Positions 53,059-62,928 of a DNA stretch of 64,000 nucleotides are shown here, piece by piece. The translations under genes and the position numbers were made by a program. Every line of letters begins with the position of its first letter. Positions within the stretch are counted from its first letter, which is position 1. This DNA comes from Microbispora sp. ZYX-F-249. Its GTDB lineage: Bacteria > Actinomycetota > Actinomycetes > Streptosporangiales > Streptosporangiaceae. Under the pieces are notes generated by a model. It did no database searches and was not told the DNA's origin. It was given only the letters and a program-made list of their open reading frames with translations. The DNA is taken from assembly GCF_039649665.1 (NCBI RefSeq), contig NZ_JBDJAW010000014.1, positions 1-64,000 on the forward strand. Reading direction: 5' to 3'.

Positions 53059-53149
53059 TCGTTCATTGTGCGGGCTGCGCGGGCGTCAACGGGTCCGGTA
53101 GCGTGGTCGCGAGTTTTCCCAAGATCATGTGCGGGGCTGGGGGTCACCG

Positions 53150-55252
53150 GTGAGAGGCACGTGGGTGCAGCGCGCGCTCGTCGCCGTCGTGTTCGGCGTG
53201 TCGGTCACGGCCCTCGCCCCGGCGGCGTCCGCGGGAGTCACGGCCGGGCCGGGCGAGAGCGGGACGGCGGCCGGGGAGCGGGTGGTGCTCGTCGGGATCC
53301 CCGGGCTGATGTGGAGCGACGTCACCCCCGACGACACGCCGAACCTCTGGCGGCTCGCCGGCGACTCGGCCCTCGGCTCGCTGTCGGTGCGGGCCGTGCG
53401 CAAGGACACCTGCCCGTACGACGCCTGGCTCACGGTCTCGGCCGGGGTGCGGTCGGCGGTGGGCGGCGGGTGCGGCATGGCGCCCACGCCCGAGGCGGAC
53501 GGCGCGGGGGCGGCGATCCCCGAGTTCTCCTGGCTGTGGGAGGCGCGGGGGCAGCGCGACGCGGGCACGCTCGGGCAGGCCCTGCACGCGGCCGGGCGCA
53601 CGACGATGGCCGTCGGCCCGGGAGCCGCGCTCGCGCTGGCCGACCGCGAGGGCCGGGTGGACGTCTACGCCGCCTCGCCCGCCGAGGTCACGCAGTGGCC
53701 GGGCGGCGACGTGGTCGCCGTGGAGATCCCCGACCTCGTCGCGCCCTACGTCTCCGGCGACCGGCTGACCGACGTGCCCGAACTCCTGCCCGCCGCCGCG
53801 CGGCGGGCCGCGGCGCGGGCGGCCGACGCGAGGCTCGGGTCGTTCCTGCCACGGCTCGGACCGGCGACGGTGCTGGTCGCCGGGCTCTCCGACCACGGCT
53901 CGGTCCCCCATCTCAGGGTCGCGATGCTCCACGACGGTGGGACGGCGGGCACACTCGGCGCCCGCTCCACGCACCGGGACGACATGATCATCCTTCCCGA
54001 TCTCACCGCCACGATCCTGGCGAGGGCCGGGGTGGCCGCTCCCGCGAACGTCGTCGGCGTGCCGGTCGAGACCCACGCGGCCGGCGCGACCCCGGACGAG
54101 CGCGTCGCGGCCCTGCGCACCGCCGACGTGGCCGGTCAGACGATCCGCGACATGACCGGCGTCTTCTTCACCACGCTCGCCGTGCTCCAGGTGCTCTTCT
54201 ACGTCATCGCGTTCGTGCTGCTGCGCCGCCGCGACGGACTGCCCGCCGTACGGGCCGCCGCCGTGGCGCTCGCCGCGATCCCCGTCTCGACCTACCTCGT
54301 CAACCTCACGCCGTGGGCCCGTGCGGCACAGCCGGCGCTGACGCTCTTCGCCTCGATCGCGGTGATCGCGGCGGCGCTCACCGTGACGGCACTCGCGGGG
54401 CCGTGGCGGCGCGGCGTGCTCGGGCCGCTGACCGTGATCGCCGCGGTGACCTCGGCCGTGCTGCTGTGCGACCTGCTGACCGGCACCCCGCTGCAGCTCA
54501 ACAGCCTGATGGGCTACACGGGCGTGGTCGGCGCCCGCTACTACGGCCTGGGGAACATCCCCTTCGCGCTGCTCGCCACGGCCGTGCTGCTCGTCACCAC
54601 GGCCGCCGCCGACCGGCTGGTCAGGGCCGGCCGCAAGGGCGTCGCGGTGGCCCTGGTCGCCGCGCTCGGGGCCTTCGCGATGCTGCTCGACGGCTGGCCG
54701 GGCGTGGGCAGCGACTTCGGCGGCGTCATCGCCTTCGTGCCGGGCATCGCGGTCACCGCGCTGATCGTGGCGGGCAGGCGGGTGTCGATCGTGAAGCTGG
54801 GCGCCTTCTGCGCCGCGGGCGGCGTGCTGGTGATGGCCATCGCCTATCTCGACCACCTGCGTCCCCCGGCCAGCCAGACCCACCTCGGCCGTTTCGTGGG
54901 GCAGGTGGCCGACGGCACGTTCCTGCCGGTGATCTCCCGCAAGCTCGGCGCGATGCTGTCCACGTTGCTCAGCCCGAACCTGATGCCCGTGGTGATCGCG
55001 GCGTTCGCGTTCCTCGTCTTCGCGCTGCTGCGGCCGGGGGCGGCGAGCGCCGGGGTCCTGCCGATCGCGTTCGAACGGGCGCCCATGCTGAGGGCGGGCC
55101 TGCTCGGCGCGCTCGTCAGCGGGCTGGTCGGCATGCTCGTCAACGACTCGGGGGCCGCGGTGCTGTCCATGGCCCTCGCCCTGGCCGTGCCGCTCGTCCT
55201 CAGCGCGGGCGTTCGCGCCCTGCAGCACGGCGAGCCGGCCCCGGCGGCCTGA
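53150..55252 (+). CDS. Large membrane protein with N-terminal alkaline-phosphatase-like domain
   Basis: 700 residues from a GTG at 53150 (TGGGGG upstream); a GTG at 53129 is possible. Signal peptide, then an extracytoplasmic domain with the alkaline-phosphatase/sulfatase superfamily pattern (VVLVGIPGLMWSDVTPDDTP, GLSDHGS, HRDDMIILPDLTATIL). The residue where the nucleophile is expected is not an obvious Ser/Thr/Cys, so activity is uncertain. About 10 membrane helices follow from residue 345. Conserved near the pgsA-thrS region of actinomycetes. Confidence 0.82.
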   Translation: MRGTWVQRALVAVVFGVSVTALAPAASAGVTAGPGESGTAAGERVVLVGIPGLMWSDVTPDDTPNLWRLAGDSALGSLSVRAVRKDTCPYDAWLTVSAGVRSAVGGGCGMAPTPEADGAGAAIPEFSWLWEARGQRDAGTLGQALHAAGRTTMAVGPGAALALADREGRVDVYAASPAEVTQWPGGDVVAVEIPDLVAPYVSGDRLTDVPELLPAAARRAAARAADARLGSFLPRLGPATVLVAGLSDHGSVPHLRVAMLHDGGTAGTLGARSTHRDDMIILPDLTATILARAGVAAPANVVGVPVETHAAGATPDERVAALRTADVAGQTIRDMTGVFFTTLAVLQVLFYVIAFVLLRRRDGLPAVRAAAVALAAIPVSTYLVNLTPWARAAQPALTLFASIAVIAAALTVTALAGPWRRGVLGPLTVIAAVTSAVLLCDLLTGTPLQLNSLMGYTGVVGARYYGLGNIPFALLATAVLLVTTAAADRLVRAGRKGVAVALVAALGAFAMLLDGWPGVGSDFGGVIAFVPGIAVTALIVAGRRVSIVKLGAFCAAGGVLVMAIAYLDHLRPPASQTHLGRFVGQVADGTFLPVISRKLGAMLSTLLSPNLMPVVIAAFAFLVFALLRPGAASAGVLPIAFERAPMLRAGLLGALVSGLVGMLVNDSGAAVLSMALALAVPLVLSAGVRALQHGEPAPAA

Positions 55253-55288
55253 CCGGCCGCCGCCCGGGGTTGGCGGCGCCGGCCGGTC
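55251..55288. terminator. Bidirectional terminator
   Basis: GACCGGCC-GCCGCC pairs with GGCGGC and GGCCGGTC (3-nt bulge) between the convergent membrane-protein and HIT genes. Confidence 0.7.
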
Positions 55289-55309
55289 TTCGCGCGGCGC
55301 ACAGACCGG

Positions 55310-55861
55310 TCAGGAGGAGGCGGGCCAGGCGTCGGCGAGCAGGTCCCGGGTGTCGCGCAGCAGCTGCGGCAGCACCTTGGTGCGCCCGACCACCGGCATG
55401 AAGTTGGTGTCGCCGCCCCACCGGGGCACGACGTGCTGGTGGAGGTGGGCGGCGATGCCCGCGCCCGCCACGCCGCCCAGGTTCATGCCGACGTTGAAGC
55501 CCTGCGCCCCGCTCGCCTTGCGCAGCGCCTGCGTCGCGCGCTTGGTGAACTCGGCCAGCTCGGCCGTCTCCGGTCCGTCGAGGTCGGCGTAGTCCGACAC
55601 GTGGCGGTAGGGGCAGACCATGAGGTGCCCCGAGTTGTACGGGTAGAGGTTGAGCACGGCGAACACGGCCGATCCCCGCGCCACGATCAGCCCGTCCTCG
55701 TCGGACAGCTTGGGGATCTCGCAGAACGGGCAGCCGTCGTCCACCCCTGACCCGCTGGGCTTGTTCTCGCCCTTGATGTAGGCCATCCGGTGCGGGGTCC
55801 ACAGGCGCTGGAAACTGTCGGGAACCCCGGCGCCGGCCTGCTCGATCGGCTCTGAATCCAC
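55310..55861 (-). CDS. HIT-family nucleotide phosphorylase/hydrolase
   Basis: 183 residues from a GTG with GGAGGGAAG upstream. HIT triad HLHQHVVPRW, a Cys-x2-Cys pair (CPFCEI) that may bind zinc, and LYPYNSGHLMVCPYRH. It is the counterpart of M. tuberculosis Rv2613c, an Ap4A phosphorylase, encoded between thrS and pgsA as here, though other genes now intervene. Confidence 0.9.
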   Translation of the reverse strand: MDSEPIEQAGAGVPDSFQRLWTPHRMAYIKGENKPSGSGVDDGCPFCEIPKLSDEDGLIVARGSAVFAVLNLYPYNSGHLMVCPYRHVSDYADLDGPETAELAEFTKRATQALRKASGAQGFNVGMNLGGVAGAGIAAHLHQHVVPRWGGDTNFMPVVGRTKVLPQLLRDTRDLLADAWPASS

Positions 55862-56131
55862 GGTCGCGCTTCCCTCCGGTCCGTCCCCTGTGCCTGGTCG
55901 CCGCCGCTCCCGCCCGCACGACGGCACGGCGACGGCACAGCGACGGCACGGCAGCAGCATATGACCCCGGGGATCTCTGCCCGCCCGCCGGGTTGACCGG
56001 GAGCGGCGCAGACACGCTCCCGCCGGCGGGAGCCCGTTGCCCATGCCGATATGCGCGGACGCCGGACGGCCCGTCCGGTCGTCGGGCAGAATGCACCTGC
56101 CGGACGCCCCCCACCCTTATGGAGCCGTCAC

Positions 56132-56647
56132 ATGAGCGAGGCCGCCGCCGTCGAGGAGCGGATGGAAGAGCAGGTCGACGCGTACGCGGAGACAGGCCCC
56201 GGTGACCCGGCGGAGCCCGAGCCGCTCGCGGTGACACTCCGGCCCGACGCTCCGGCGGTGGACGTCCTCAAGGGCCGCATCAAGGTCGCCGACGAGGTCG
56301 TGGAGAAGGTCGCCGCGCTGGCCGCCCTGGAGATCCCCGGCGTCGCCGACCTGGGGGGCGACCTCGAGCGCGCCTTTGAATCCGTGCGCGACCGCATCGG
56401 CGTGGGGACCAAACGGGCGACGCAGGGCGTGCAGGCGAAAATCCAGGATCAGCAGGTCTCCGTCGACGTGACCATCGTCATCGTGTACGGCCATGTGGTG
56501 ATGGACGTCGCCACCGAGGTCAAGGTCAACGTCGCCCGGGCGGTGAGCCGCATGCTCGGCATGCGCGTGGTCGAGGTCAACGTGACCGTCGACGACGTCC
56601 GCCTCCCCGGTCAGGGCTCCCCCGCCGAGGACGCCCCGGCCGCCTGA
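56132..56647 (+). CDS. Asp23/Gls24-family envelope stress protein
   Basis: 171 residues from an ATG with GGAG upstream. An acidic disordered head (about 45 residues), then the Asp23 domain (VLKGRIKVADEVVEKVAALA, VDVTIVIVYGHVVMDVATEV, VARAVSRMLGMRVVEVNVTV). Members are linked to alkaline and envelope stress; in actinomycetes several copies are usual. Function here unknown. Confidence 0.9.
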   Translation: MSEAAAVEERMEEQVDAYAETGPGDPAEPEPLAVTLRPDAPAVDVLKGRIKVADEVVEKVAALAALEIPGVADLGGDLERAFESVRDRIGVGTKRATQGVQAKIQDQQVSVDVTIVIVYGHVVMDVATEVKVNVARAVSRMLGMRVVEVNVTVDDVRLPGQGSPAEDAPAA

Positions 56648-56723
56648 TCCGGCCCGTTCGCTCGCTCGGGAGAGCTCGCGGCGTCGGGACATCCCGCGTA
56701 CCGACCCTGCCAGTCGTCGCGAC

Positions 56724-56735
56724 CGCCGATCGGCG
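56724..56735. promoter_or_regulatory. 12-bp palindrome CGCCGATCGGCG upstream of the VOC gene
   Basis: A perfect palindrome 29 bp before the VOC start codon, at the expected -35 region of its promoter. Possible repressor site; no regulator identified. Confidence 0.3.
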
Positions 56736-56763
56736 CGATCATTGTCCTGGCAGGATGGCGGGC

Positions 56764-57117
56764 ATGGAACGTGTGCTTGGAATCGGCGGATATTTCATGC
56801 GGGCTGCCGACCCGGTGGCCCTGGGCGCCTGGTACCGCGACTGTCTCGGCCTGGACGCCGATGAGAACGGCTTATGGCGGCAGGATGCCGGGTTCACGGT
56901 GTTCGCGACGTTCGAGTCCGAAACCGGCTACTTCGGGTCCCGCACCCAGCAGGTCATGATCAACTTCCGGGTCCGCGACCTGGAGGCGATGCTCGCGCAA
57001 CTTCGCGCCAAGGGCGCGGACGTGGCCGCGGAGACGCAGGACATGGAGGGCGTCGGTCGATTCGGCTGGGTCACCGATCCCGAGGGCAATCGGATCGAGC
57101 TGTGGCAGCCCGCCTGA
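56764..57117 (+). CDS. VOC (glyoxalase/bleomycin-resistance) family protein
   Basis: 117 residues, a single VOC domain (GGYFMRAADPVALGAWYRDC, VTDPEGNRIELWQPA). The final Glu is a usual metal ligand; the first ligand is not His. ATG at 56764 is preferred because CAGGAT ends 7 nt upstream (leaderless); ATG at 56755 adds three residues. Substrate unknown. Confidence 0.88.
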   Translation: MERVLGIGGYFMRAADPVALGAWYRDCLGLDADENGLWRQDAGFTVFATFESETGYFGSRTQQVMINFRVRDLEAMLAQLRAKGADVAAETQDMEGVGRFGWVTDPEGNRIELWQPA

Positions 57118-57167
57118 CGGTGTCGTCACGCGGACGGTGACGAGGTGGCTCACTTGGTCCTGGACAA

Positions 57168-57195
57168 ATCGGGCGCCCCGGAGGGGACGCCCGAT
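57168..57195. terminator. Bidirectional terminator between VOC gene and thrS
   Basis: ATCGGGCG plus CCCC pairs with GGGG and CGCCCGAT (one bulged A) in the convergent gap. Confidence 0.75.
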
Positions 57196-57212
57196 CTGCT
57201 GTCTTCCGGCCG

Positions 57213-59189
57213 TCAGACCTGGATGCGGCGGCGGACGGCGTCGACGATCTCGTTGATCGCCTGGTCGATCGGCACGCCGTTCTTCTGCTCGCCGTTGCGG
57301 TAGCGGAAGGACACCGCCCCCGCCGCGATGTCGTCGTCGCCGGCCAGCAGCATGTACGGCACCTTGGCCTTCTGCGCGTTGCGGATCTTCTTCTGCATAC
57401 GGTCGTCGCTCTCGTCGACCTCGACCCGGATGCCGTGCTCACGCAGCCGCTTGGCGACGTCCTGCAGGTAGGGCACGTGGGCGTCGGCGATCGGGATGCC
57501 GACCACCTGCACGGGGGCCAGCCACGGAGGGAAGGCGCCCGCGTAGTGCTCGACCAGCACGCCGAAGAACCGCTCGATCGACCCGAACAGCGCCCGGTGG
57601 ATCTTGACGGGCCGCTTCCTGGTGCCGTCCGCAGCCTGGTATTCCAGCTCGAACAGCTCGGGCAGGTTGAAGTCGAGCTGGATGGTCGACATCTGCCAGG
57701 TGCGGCCGATGGCGTCCCGCGCCTGCACCGAGATCTTCGGGCCGTAGAAGGCCGCGCCGCCGGGGTCGAGAACCAGCTTCAGGTTCTCGGACTCGGCGAC
57801 CTCCCGCAGGGTCTCGGTGGCTTGCTCCCACACCTCGTCGGAGCCGACGTACTTCTCCGGGTCCTTCGTGGAAAGCTCCAGGTAGAAGTCGTCGAGGCCG
57901 TAGTCGCGCAGCAGGTCGAGCACGAACCGCAGCAGCGACTTGAGTTCGTCGCGCATCTGCTCCTGAGTGCAGTAGATGTGCGCGTCGTCCTGGGTCAGCC
58001 CGCGTACGCGGGTGAGGCCGTGCACCACGCCCGACTTCTCATACCGATACACGGTGCCGAACTCGAACAGCCGCAGCGGCAGCTCACGGTAGGACCGCCC
58101 GCGCGACCTGAAGATCAGGTTGTGCATCGGGCAGTTCATCGGCTTGAGGTAGTAGCGCGCGCCCTCCAGCTCCATCGGAGGGAACATGCCGTCGGCGTAC
58201 CAGTCGAGGTGACCGGAGATTTTGTACAGATTCTCCTTGGTGATGTGCGGGGTGTTGACGAAGGAGTAGCCCGCCTCCTCGTGCCTGCGGCGCGAGTAGT
58301 CCTCCATCACCCGGCGGATCACGCCGCCCTTGGGGTGGAACACCGGCAGGCCGGAGCCCAGCTCGTCCGGGAAGGAGAACAGGTCGAGCTCGGCGCCGAG
58401 CTTGCGGTGGTCGCGCTTCTCGGCCTCCTCCAGGAACTTGAGATACTCGTCCTGCTTCTCGCGGGACTCCCAGGCGGTGCCGTAGATGCGCTGGAGCTGC
58501 GGGTTCTTCTCGCTGCCCCGCCAGTAGGCGCCGCCGGACCGCATGAGCTTGAAGGCGGGGATGACGCGGGTGGTCGGCAGGTGGGGCCCCCGGCACAGGT
58601 CCTTCCAGCACAGCTCGCCCGACTTGGGGTCGAGGTTGTCGTAGATGGTGAGCTGGCCACCGCCCACCTCGACGTTCGCGCCGTCGGCCGCCTCGGCCGC
58701 GCCGCCCTTGAGCCCGATGAGCTCCAGCTTGTACGGCTCGGCCGCGAGCTCCTCGCGGGCCTCGTCGTCGCCGACCGGGCGGCGGCGGAAGGTCTGTCCC
58801 TGCTTGACGATCTCGCGCATGCGCTTCTCGATGCGCTTGAGGTCGTCGGGGGTGAACGGCTCGCGGACGTCGAAGTCGTAGTAAAAGCCGTTCTCGACCG
58901 GCGGGCCGATGCCGAGCTTGGCCTCGGGGAAGATCTCCTGCACGGCCTGGGCCATGACGTGCGCGGTGGAGTGGCGCAGGATGGCCCGGCCGTCGGCGCT
59001 GTCGATCGCGACGGGCTCGACCACGTCGCCCTCGGCGACCTCGGCGGCCAGGTCGCGCAGGTCGCCGTTGATCCGGGCGGCGATCACCGACCTGCCGTCG
59101 GCGCCGAGCGCCTCCCCGGCCGTCGTACCCGCCGCCACCACGCGCTCGGCTCCGGCGAGGGTGATGCGTATCTCAAGGGCGGCGGACAC
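57213..59189 (-). CDS. thrS: Threonine-tRNA ligase
   Basis: 658 residues, GTG start with AAGGAG. TGS domain, editing domain with HSTAHVMAQ, class II core ([46 protein letters not shown]) and anticodon domain. All zinc/Cys-His ligands present. Confidence 0.98.
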   Translation of the reverse strand: MSAALEIRITLAGAERVVAAGTTAGEALGADGRSVIAARINGDLRDLAAEVAEGDVVEPVAIDSADGRAILRHSTAHVMAQAVQEIFPEAKLGIGPPVENGFYYDFDVREPFTPDDLKRIEKRMREIVKQGQTFRRRPVGDDEAREELAAEPYKLELIGLKGGAAEAADGANVEVGGGQLTIYDNLDPKSGELCWKDLCRGPHLPTTRVIPAFKLMRSGGAYWRGSEKNPQLQRIYGTAWESREKQDEYLKFLEEAEKRDHRKLGAELDLFSFPDELGSGLPVFHPKGGVIRRVMEDYSRRRHEEAGYSFVNTPHITKENLYKISGHLDWYADGMFPPMELEGARYYLKPMNCPMHNLIFRSRGRSYRELPLRLFEFGTVYRYEKSGVVHGLTRVRGLTQDDAHIYCTQEQMRDELKSLLRFVLDLLRDYGLDDFYLELSTKDPEKYVGSDEVWEQATETLREVAESENLKLVLDPGGAAFYGPKISVQARDAIGRTWQMSTIQLDFNLPELFELEYQAADGTRKRPVKIHRALFGSIERFFGVLVEHYAGAFPPWLAPVQVVGIPIADAHVPYLQDVAKRLREHGIRVEVDESDDRMQKKIRNAQKAKVPYMLLAGDDDIAAGAVSFRYRNGEQKNGVPIDQAINEIVDAVRRRIQV

Positions 59190-59242
59190 GGTGGCTCCTT
59201 AGGACAGGTTCGATGCGCGGATCTCGGGGGCCGCGCGCACGC

Positions 59243-59289
59243 GGGGCGGCGGCTCCGGTCGTCTCCGATGCTACCGGTGCCGCCGCCCC
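59243..59289 (-). terminator. Hairpin between phosphoketolase and thrS
   Basis: GGGGCGGCGGC (59243-59253) is perfectly complementary to 59279-59289; the loop contains a second short CCGG pairing. Probably ends the phosphoketolase transcript. Confidence 0.65.
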
Positions 59290-59372
59290 CGAATGGCGGG
59301 GATGCGCCGCGCCCGCCCGCCCGCGTCCCGGCCTCCCGACGAGAGGGACCGGGATTCGCCGGGTCCGGGGAG

Positions 59373-61679
59373 TCAGTACGGCCACGTCCAGTCGCGGATC
59401 TCGGCGGGGTCCTCGCCGTACTCGCGGGTGTGGGCGCGGGCGCGCAGCCGGGCGTCGGCCATGCGCTGGCGCAGGTGGGCGGCGCTGCTGCCCAGGCCGG
59501 GCACCCGGTCGATCACGTCCATCACCAGGTGGAAGCGGTCGATGTCGTTGAGCATCGCCATGTCGAACGGCGTGGTCGTGGTGCCCTCCTCCTTGTAACC
59601 GCGCACGTGGATGTTCTCGTGCCCCGTGCGCCGGTAGGTCAGGCGGTGGATCAGCCACGGGTAGCCGTGGAAGTTGAAGATGATCGGCCGGTCCGTGGTG
59701 AACAGCGCGTCGAACTCGGCGTCGGGCAGGCCGTGCGGGTGCTCGGAGGCCGGCTGCAGCCGCATGAGGTCGACCACGTTGATCACCCGGATCCGCAGCT
59801 CGGGCAGGTGCTCGCGGAGCAGTGCGGCGGCGGCCAGGGTCTCCAGCGTGGGCACGTCGCCGGCGCAGGCGAGCACGACGTCGGGGTCGGCGCCCTCGTC
59901 GGTGGAGGCCCAGTCGAGGATGCCGAGTCCGCGGGTGCAGTGGACGACCGCCTCGTCCATGCTCATCAGGTCGAGCACGGGCTGCTTGCCCGCCACGACG
60001 ACGTTGACGTAGTCGCGCGAGCGCAGGCAGTGGTCGGCGACCGACAGCAGGGTGTTGGCGTCCGGCGGCAGGTAGACGCGCACGACCTCGGCCTTCTTGT
60101 TGACGACGACGTCGAGGAAGCCGGGGTCCTGGTGGCTGAAGCCGTTGTGGTCCTGACGCCACACATGGGACGACAGCAGGTAGTTCAGCGAGGCGACCGG
60201 CCGCCGCCAGGGGATCTTGCGGGAGGACTCCAGCCACTTGGCGTGCTGGTTGAACATCGCGTCGACGATGTGGATGAAGGCCTCGTAGCAGTTGAACAGC
60301 CCGTGACGGCCGGTCAGCAGGTAGCCCTCCAGCCAGCCCTGGCACTGGTGCTCGCTGAGCACCTCCATGACCCTGCCCCGGGGGCCGAGGTTCTCGTCGG
60401 TCGGCAGCAGGGCGGCCTCCCACTCCTTGCCGGTCGTCTCGAAGACGGCCGACAGGCGGTTGGAGGCGGTCTCGTCCGGGCCGAGCAACCGGAAGTTCGA
60501 GGGGTTGGCGGCGATGACGTCGCGCAGGAACGCCCCGAGGACGCGGGTCGGCTCGCTGGAGTCCGACGCCGGTGCCTTGACCTCGACCGCGTAGTCACGG
60601 AAGTCGGGCAGCACCAGCGGGCGCAGCAGTTCCCCGCCGTTGGCGTGCGGGCTGGCGCTCATCCGCAGCGGCCCGTCCGGGACGGTCCGCGTGATCGTCT
60701 CGACCGGCCGTCCGTCGGCGTCGAACAGCTCCTCCGGCCGGTAGGAGCGCATCCACTCCTCCAGGGCCGCCAGCCGGTCCGACCGGTCCCGTACGTCGGT
60801 CAGCGGCACCTGGTGGGCCCGCCAGGTGCCCTCGACCGGGAGCCCGTCGACCTCGCGCGGCCCGGTCCAGCCCTTCGGCGTACGCAGGATGATCATCGGC
60901 AGCGGGCCGCCGTCGGTCATCTGGTCGAAGACCGTGTCGAGGGTGCCGGCCATCAGCTCGTGCATCTCGGCCGGTTCGTGGCCGGAGACGATGTGCGGGC
61001 GGTAGCCGTACCCCTCGAAGAGCTTGATCAGCTCCTCCTCGGGAATCCTGGCCAGCACGGTCGGGTTGGCGATCTTGTATCCGTTGAGATGCAGGATCGG
61101 CAGGACCACCCCGTCGGTGTCCCGGTTGAGGAACTTGTTGGAGTGCCATGCGGTGGCGAGCGGGCCGGTCTCGGCCTCGCCGTCTCCGACGACGCAGGCC
61201 ACGACCAGGCCGGGGTTGTCGAACGCCGCGCCGTACGCGTGGGAGAGGGCGTAGCCGAGCTCGCCGCCCTCGTGGATGGAGCCCGGAGTCTCGGGGGCGA
61301 CATGGCTGGGGATGCCGCCGGGGAAGGAGAACTGCCGGAAGAGCCGGCGCATGCCCTCGGCGTCGCGGGTGATGTGAGGGTAGCGCTCGGTGTAGGCGCC
61401 TTCGAGCCACGCGTGGGCGACGGCCGCCGGGCCGCCGTGGCCGGGGCCGGCGATGTAGATCATGTCCTGGCTCCGCGCCCGGATGATCCGGTTGAGGTGG
61501 GCGAAGCAGAAGTTGAGCCCGGGGGTCGTCCCCCAGTGGCCGAGCAGCCGCGGCTTGACGTGCTCGGGCTTGAGCGGCTCGGTCAGCAGCGGGTTGTCCA
61601 TCAGATAGATCTGGCCGACGGACAGATAGTTCGCGGCCCGCCAGTAGGCGTCGATGTTCCCGTATGCGTTCATGCCCAT
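59373..61679 (-). CDS. xfp: Phosphoketolase
   Basis: 768 residues. Thiamine-diphosphate enzyme that splits xylulose 5-phosphate and/or fructose 6-phosphate into acetyl phosphate plus a sugar phosphate. Start region [44 protein letters not shown] motif [20 protein letters not shown], and [20 protein letters not shown] are all typical. No phosphate acetyltransferase or acetate kinase gene is adjacent. Divergent from a MarR-type gene 79 bp away, the likely regulator. Confidence 0.95.
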   Translation of the reverse strand: MGMNAYGNIDAYWRAANYLSVGQIYLMDNPLLTEPLKPEHVKPRLLGHWGTTPGLNFCFAHLNRIIRARSQDMIYIAGPGHGGPAAVAHAWLEGAYTERYPHITRDAEGMRRLFRQFSFPGGIPSHVAPETPGSIHEGGELGYALSHAYGAAFDNPGLVVACVVGDGEAETGPLATAWHSNKFLNRDTDGVVLPILHLNGYKIANPTVLARIPEEELIKLFEGYGYRPHIVSGHEPAEMHELMAGTLDTVFDQMTDGGPLPMIILRTPKGWTGPREVDGLPVEGTWRAHQVPLTDVRDRSDRLAALEEWMRSYRPEELFDADGRPVETITRTVPDGPLRMSASPHANGGELLRPLVLPDFRDYAVEVKAPASDSSEPTRVLGAFLRDVIAANPSNFRLLGPDETASNRLSAVFETTGKEWEAALLPTDENLGPRGRVMEVLSEHQCQGWLEGYLLTGRHGLFNCYEAFIHIVDAMFNQHAKWLESSRKIPWRRPVASLNYLLSSHVWRQDHNGFSHQDPGFLDVVVNKKAEVVRVYLPPDANTLLSVADHCLRSRDYVNVVVAGKQPVLDLMSMDEAVVHCTRGLGILDWASTDEGADPDVVLACAGDVPTLETLAAAALLREHLPELRIRVINVVDLMRLQPASEHPHGLPDAEFDALFTTDRPIIFNFHGYPWLIHRLTYRRTGHENIHVRGYKEEGTTTTPFDMAMLNDIDRFHLVMDVIDRVPGLGSSAAHLRQRMADARLRARAHTREYGEDPAEIRDWTWPY

Positions 61680-61721
61680 GACACTTTCCCAACGGCGGCG
61701 ACCGAACCAGGGTCTTTCGCC

Positions 61722-61754
61722 CCAAGATCAAGCTGCTCACGGCGGTAGTCTTGG
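61722..61754. promoter_or_regulatory. Possible operator between phosphoketolase and marR
   Basis: Inverted repeat CCAAGA (61722-61727) / TCTTGG (61749-61754) spans the TAGTCT -10 element (61746-61751) of the regulator. The wide spacer makes this only a candidate. Confidence 0.3.
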
Positions 61755-61758
61755 CGCC

Positions 61759-62262
61759 ATGCCCGGCACCCGATGGCTCGACGAGGAGGAGCAGCGCACC
61801 TGGCGCGCCTACCTGCGGACGAGCCAGCTCCTCCAGGAGGCTCTCGAACGGCAGTTGCAGCGCGACTCGAGCATGCCGCACGCCTACTACATGATCCTGG
61901 TGGTCCTCTCCGAGTCGCCCGGGCGGACCATGACGATGACGGAGCTGTCCGCCATGCTCCAGTATTCGGTCAGCCGCCTGTCCCACGCCGTCTCCCGGCT
62001 GGAGGAGAAGGGCTGGGTGCGGAGGCTCAAACGGCCGGAGGACCGGCGCACGACCGTCGCCGAGCTCACCGACGAGGGCTTCGCCGCGATCGTGAAGGCG
62101 GCGCCGGGCCACGTGGAAGAGGTCCGGCGGGTGCTGTTCGACCCCCTCACCCCCGGTCAGGTGCGGCAGTTCCGGGAGATCCTCGACACGATCCTCGCGG
62201 CCTTCGAGAACCGGGCCGACGAGGCCGAGCATCCCCGGGAATTCGACGCCGCCGCCCAGTGA
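61759..62262 (+). CDS. MarR-family transcriptional regulator
   Basis: 167 residues from the ATG at 61759. Winged helix-turn-helix (MTELSAMLQYSVSRLSHAVS) and wing (KRPEDRRTTVAELT). TAGTCT ends 7 nt before the ATG and there is no ribosome site, so it is probably leaderless. By divergent placement it likely controls the phosphoketolase gene and itself. Confidence 0.9.
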   Translation: MPGTRWLDEEEQRTWRAYLRTSQLLQEALERQLQRDSSMPHAYYMILVVLSESPGRTMTMTELSAMLQYSVSRLSHAVSRLEEKGWVRRLKRPEDRRTTVAELTDEGFAAIVKAAPGHVEEVRRVLFDPLTPGQVRQFREILDTILAAFENRADEAEHPREFDAAAQ

Positions 62263-62460
62263 ACGCCCCCTGACGGGGGTCTCGGTCCCGCCCGGGCGGC
62301 CCGCCCGCCCCGGACACGTCGGTGACGGCACTCGGACCGCCCGGACCGCCGGTCTCGCGGGCCCTCACGGTCCGGACGTGTCAGGCTATGGTCACGCGGC
62401 CGGCGGGTACGTCCCGGCACGTCCGTCCCTATACGTCCCAGCGATCCTCGGAGGTTGTCC

Positions 62461-62766
62461 GTGCCCAGAACGCGACGTCTCGCTCTGGCTTCGGCCGTCG
62501 GTGCGACTGCTGTCGCAACGGCCCTGGCTTCGGCGTCCATCGTCAGCGCTGCCGGCCCGTCGCCGGCTCCGTCCGTGGACACCTCGGCGCTCGGCAGTCA
62601 GGAGAGGGAACTCCTGCGGTCCGGCGCGCCGAAGACCGTGGCGCTGGATCCCGCCACCGGGCGGGTGCTGTCGGTGTCGAAGGGGAACAGCGCCACGGTG
62701 GGCCGGAAGACGGTGAATCTGGATCCGCGCACCGGCGAGATGCGGTCGGTGTCCGGAAACGAGTGA
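62461..62766 (+). CDS. Small secreted protein with duplicated KTVxLDPxTG motif
   Basis: 101 residues from a GTG with GGAGG 6 nt upstream. Signal peptide to about residue 31 (cleavage near VSAA-GPSP). The mature part has a 16-residue motif twice: KTVALDPATGRVLSVS (58-73) and KTVNLDPRTGEMRSVS (83-98). The stretch DTSALGSQERELLRSGAPKT is shared with the protein at 62929-63438, which faces it. No Cys, no known domain. Unknown family; could be a propeptide-like module or wall-associated peptide. Confidence 0.85.
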   Translation: MPRTRRLALASAVGATAVATALASASIVSAAGPSPAPSVDTSALGSQERELLRSGAPKTVALDPATGRVLSVSKGNSATVGRKTVNLDPRTGEMRSVSGNE

Positions 62767-62837
62767 TTCTCCTGCCGAGAATTCCGGTCGTATTCTCACG
62801 ATGACTCCGACGGCCGATAAGCCGACGCGAACGCAGC

Positions 62838-62870
62838 GAAGGGCGGGGAAGGCAGCCTTCCCCGCCCTTC
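62838..62870. terminator. Strong bidirectional terminator
   Basis: A perfect 15-bp stem (GAAGGGCGGGGAAGG, 62838-62852, with 62856-62870) and 3-nt loop between the two convergent secreted-protein genes. Confidence 0.92.
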
Positions 62871-62928
62871 TTGTTCCGCAGAGGACCGGCGATTTCACCC
62901 GGTCGCGATTATGGGCCGCCCGGTCGGC

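Noticed and set aside
57435-61748. 1437-residue open frame on the plus strand
   Set aside because: Antisense shadow of thrS and phosphoketolase; composition rich in Val-Asp-Glu-His typical of such shadows.
62764-62795. Short similarity between 11923-11950 and this stretch (CTCCTGCCGA followed by partly matching bases)
   Set aside because: 22 of 28 matches in unrelated contexts; no third copy found, so chance is likely.
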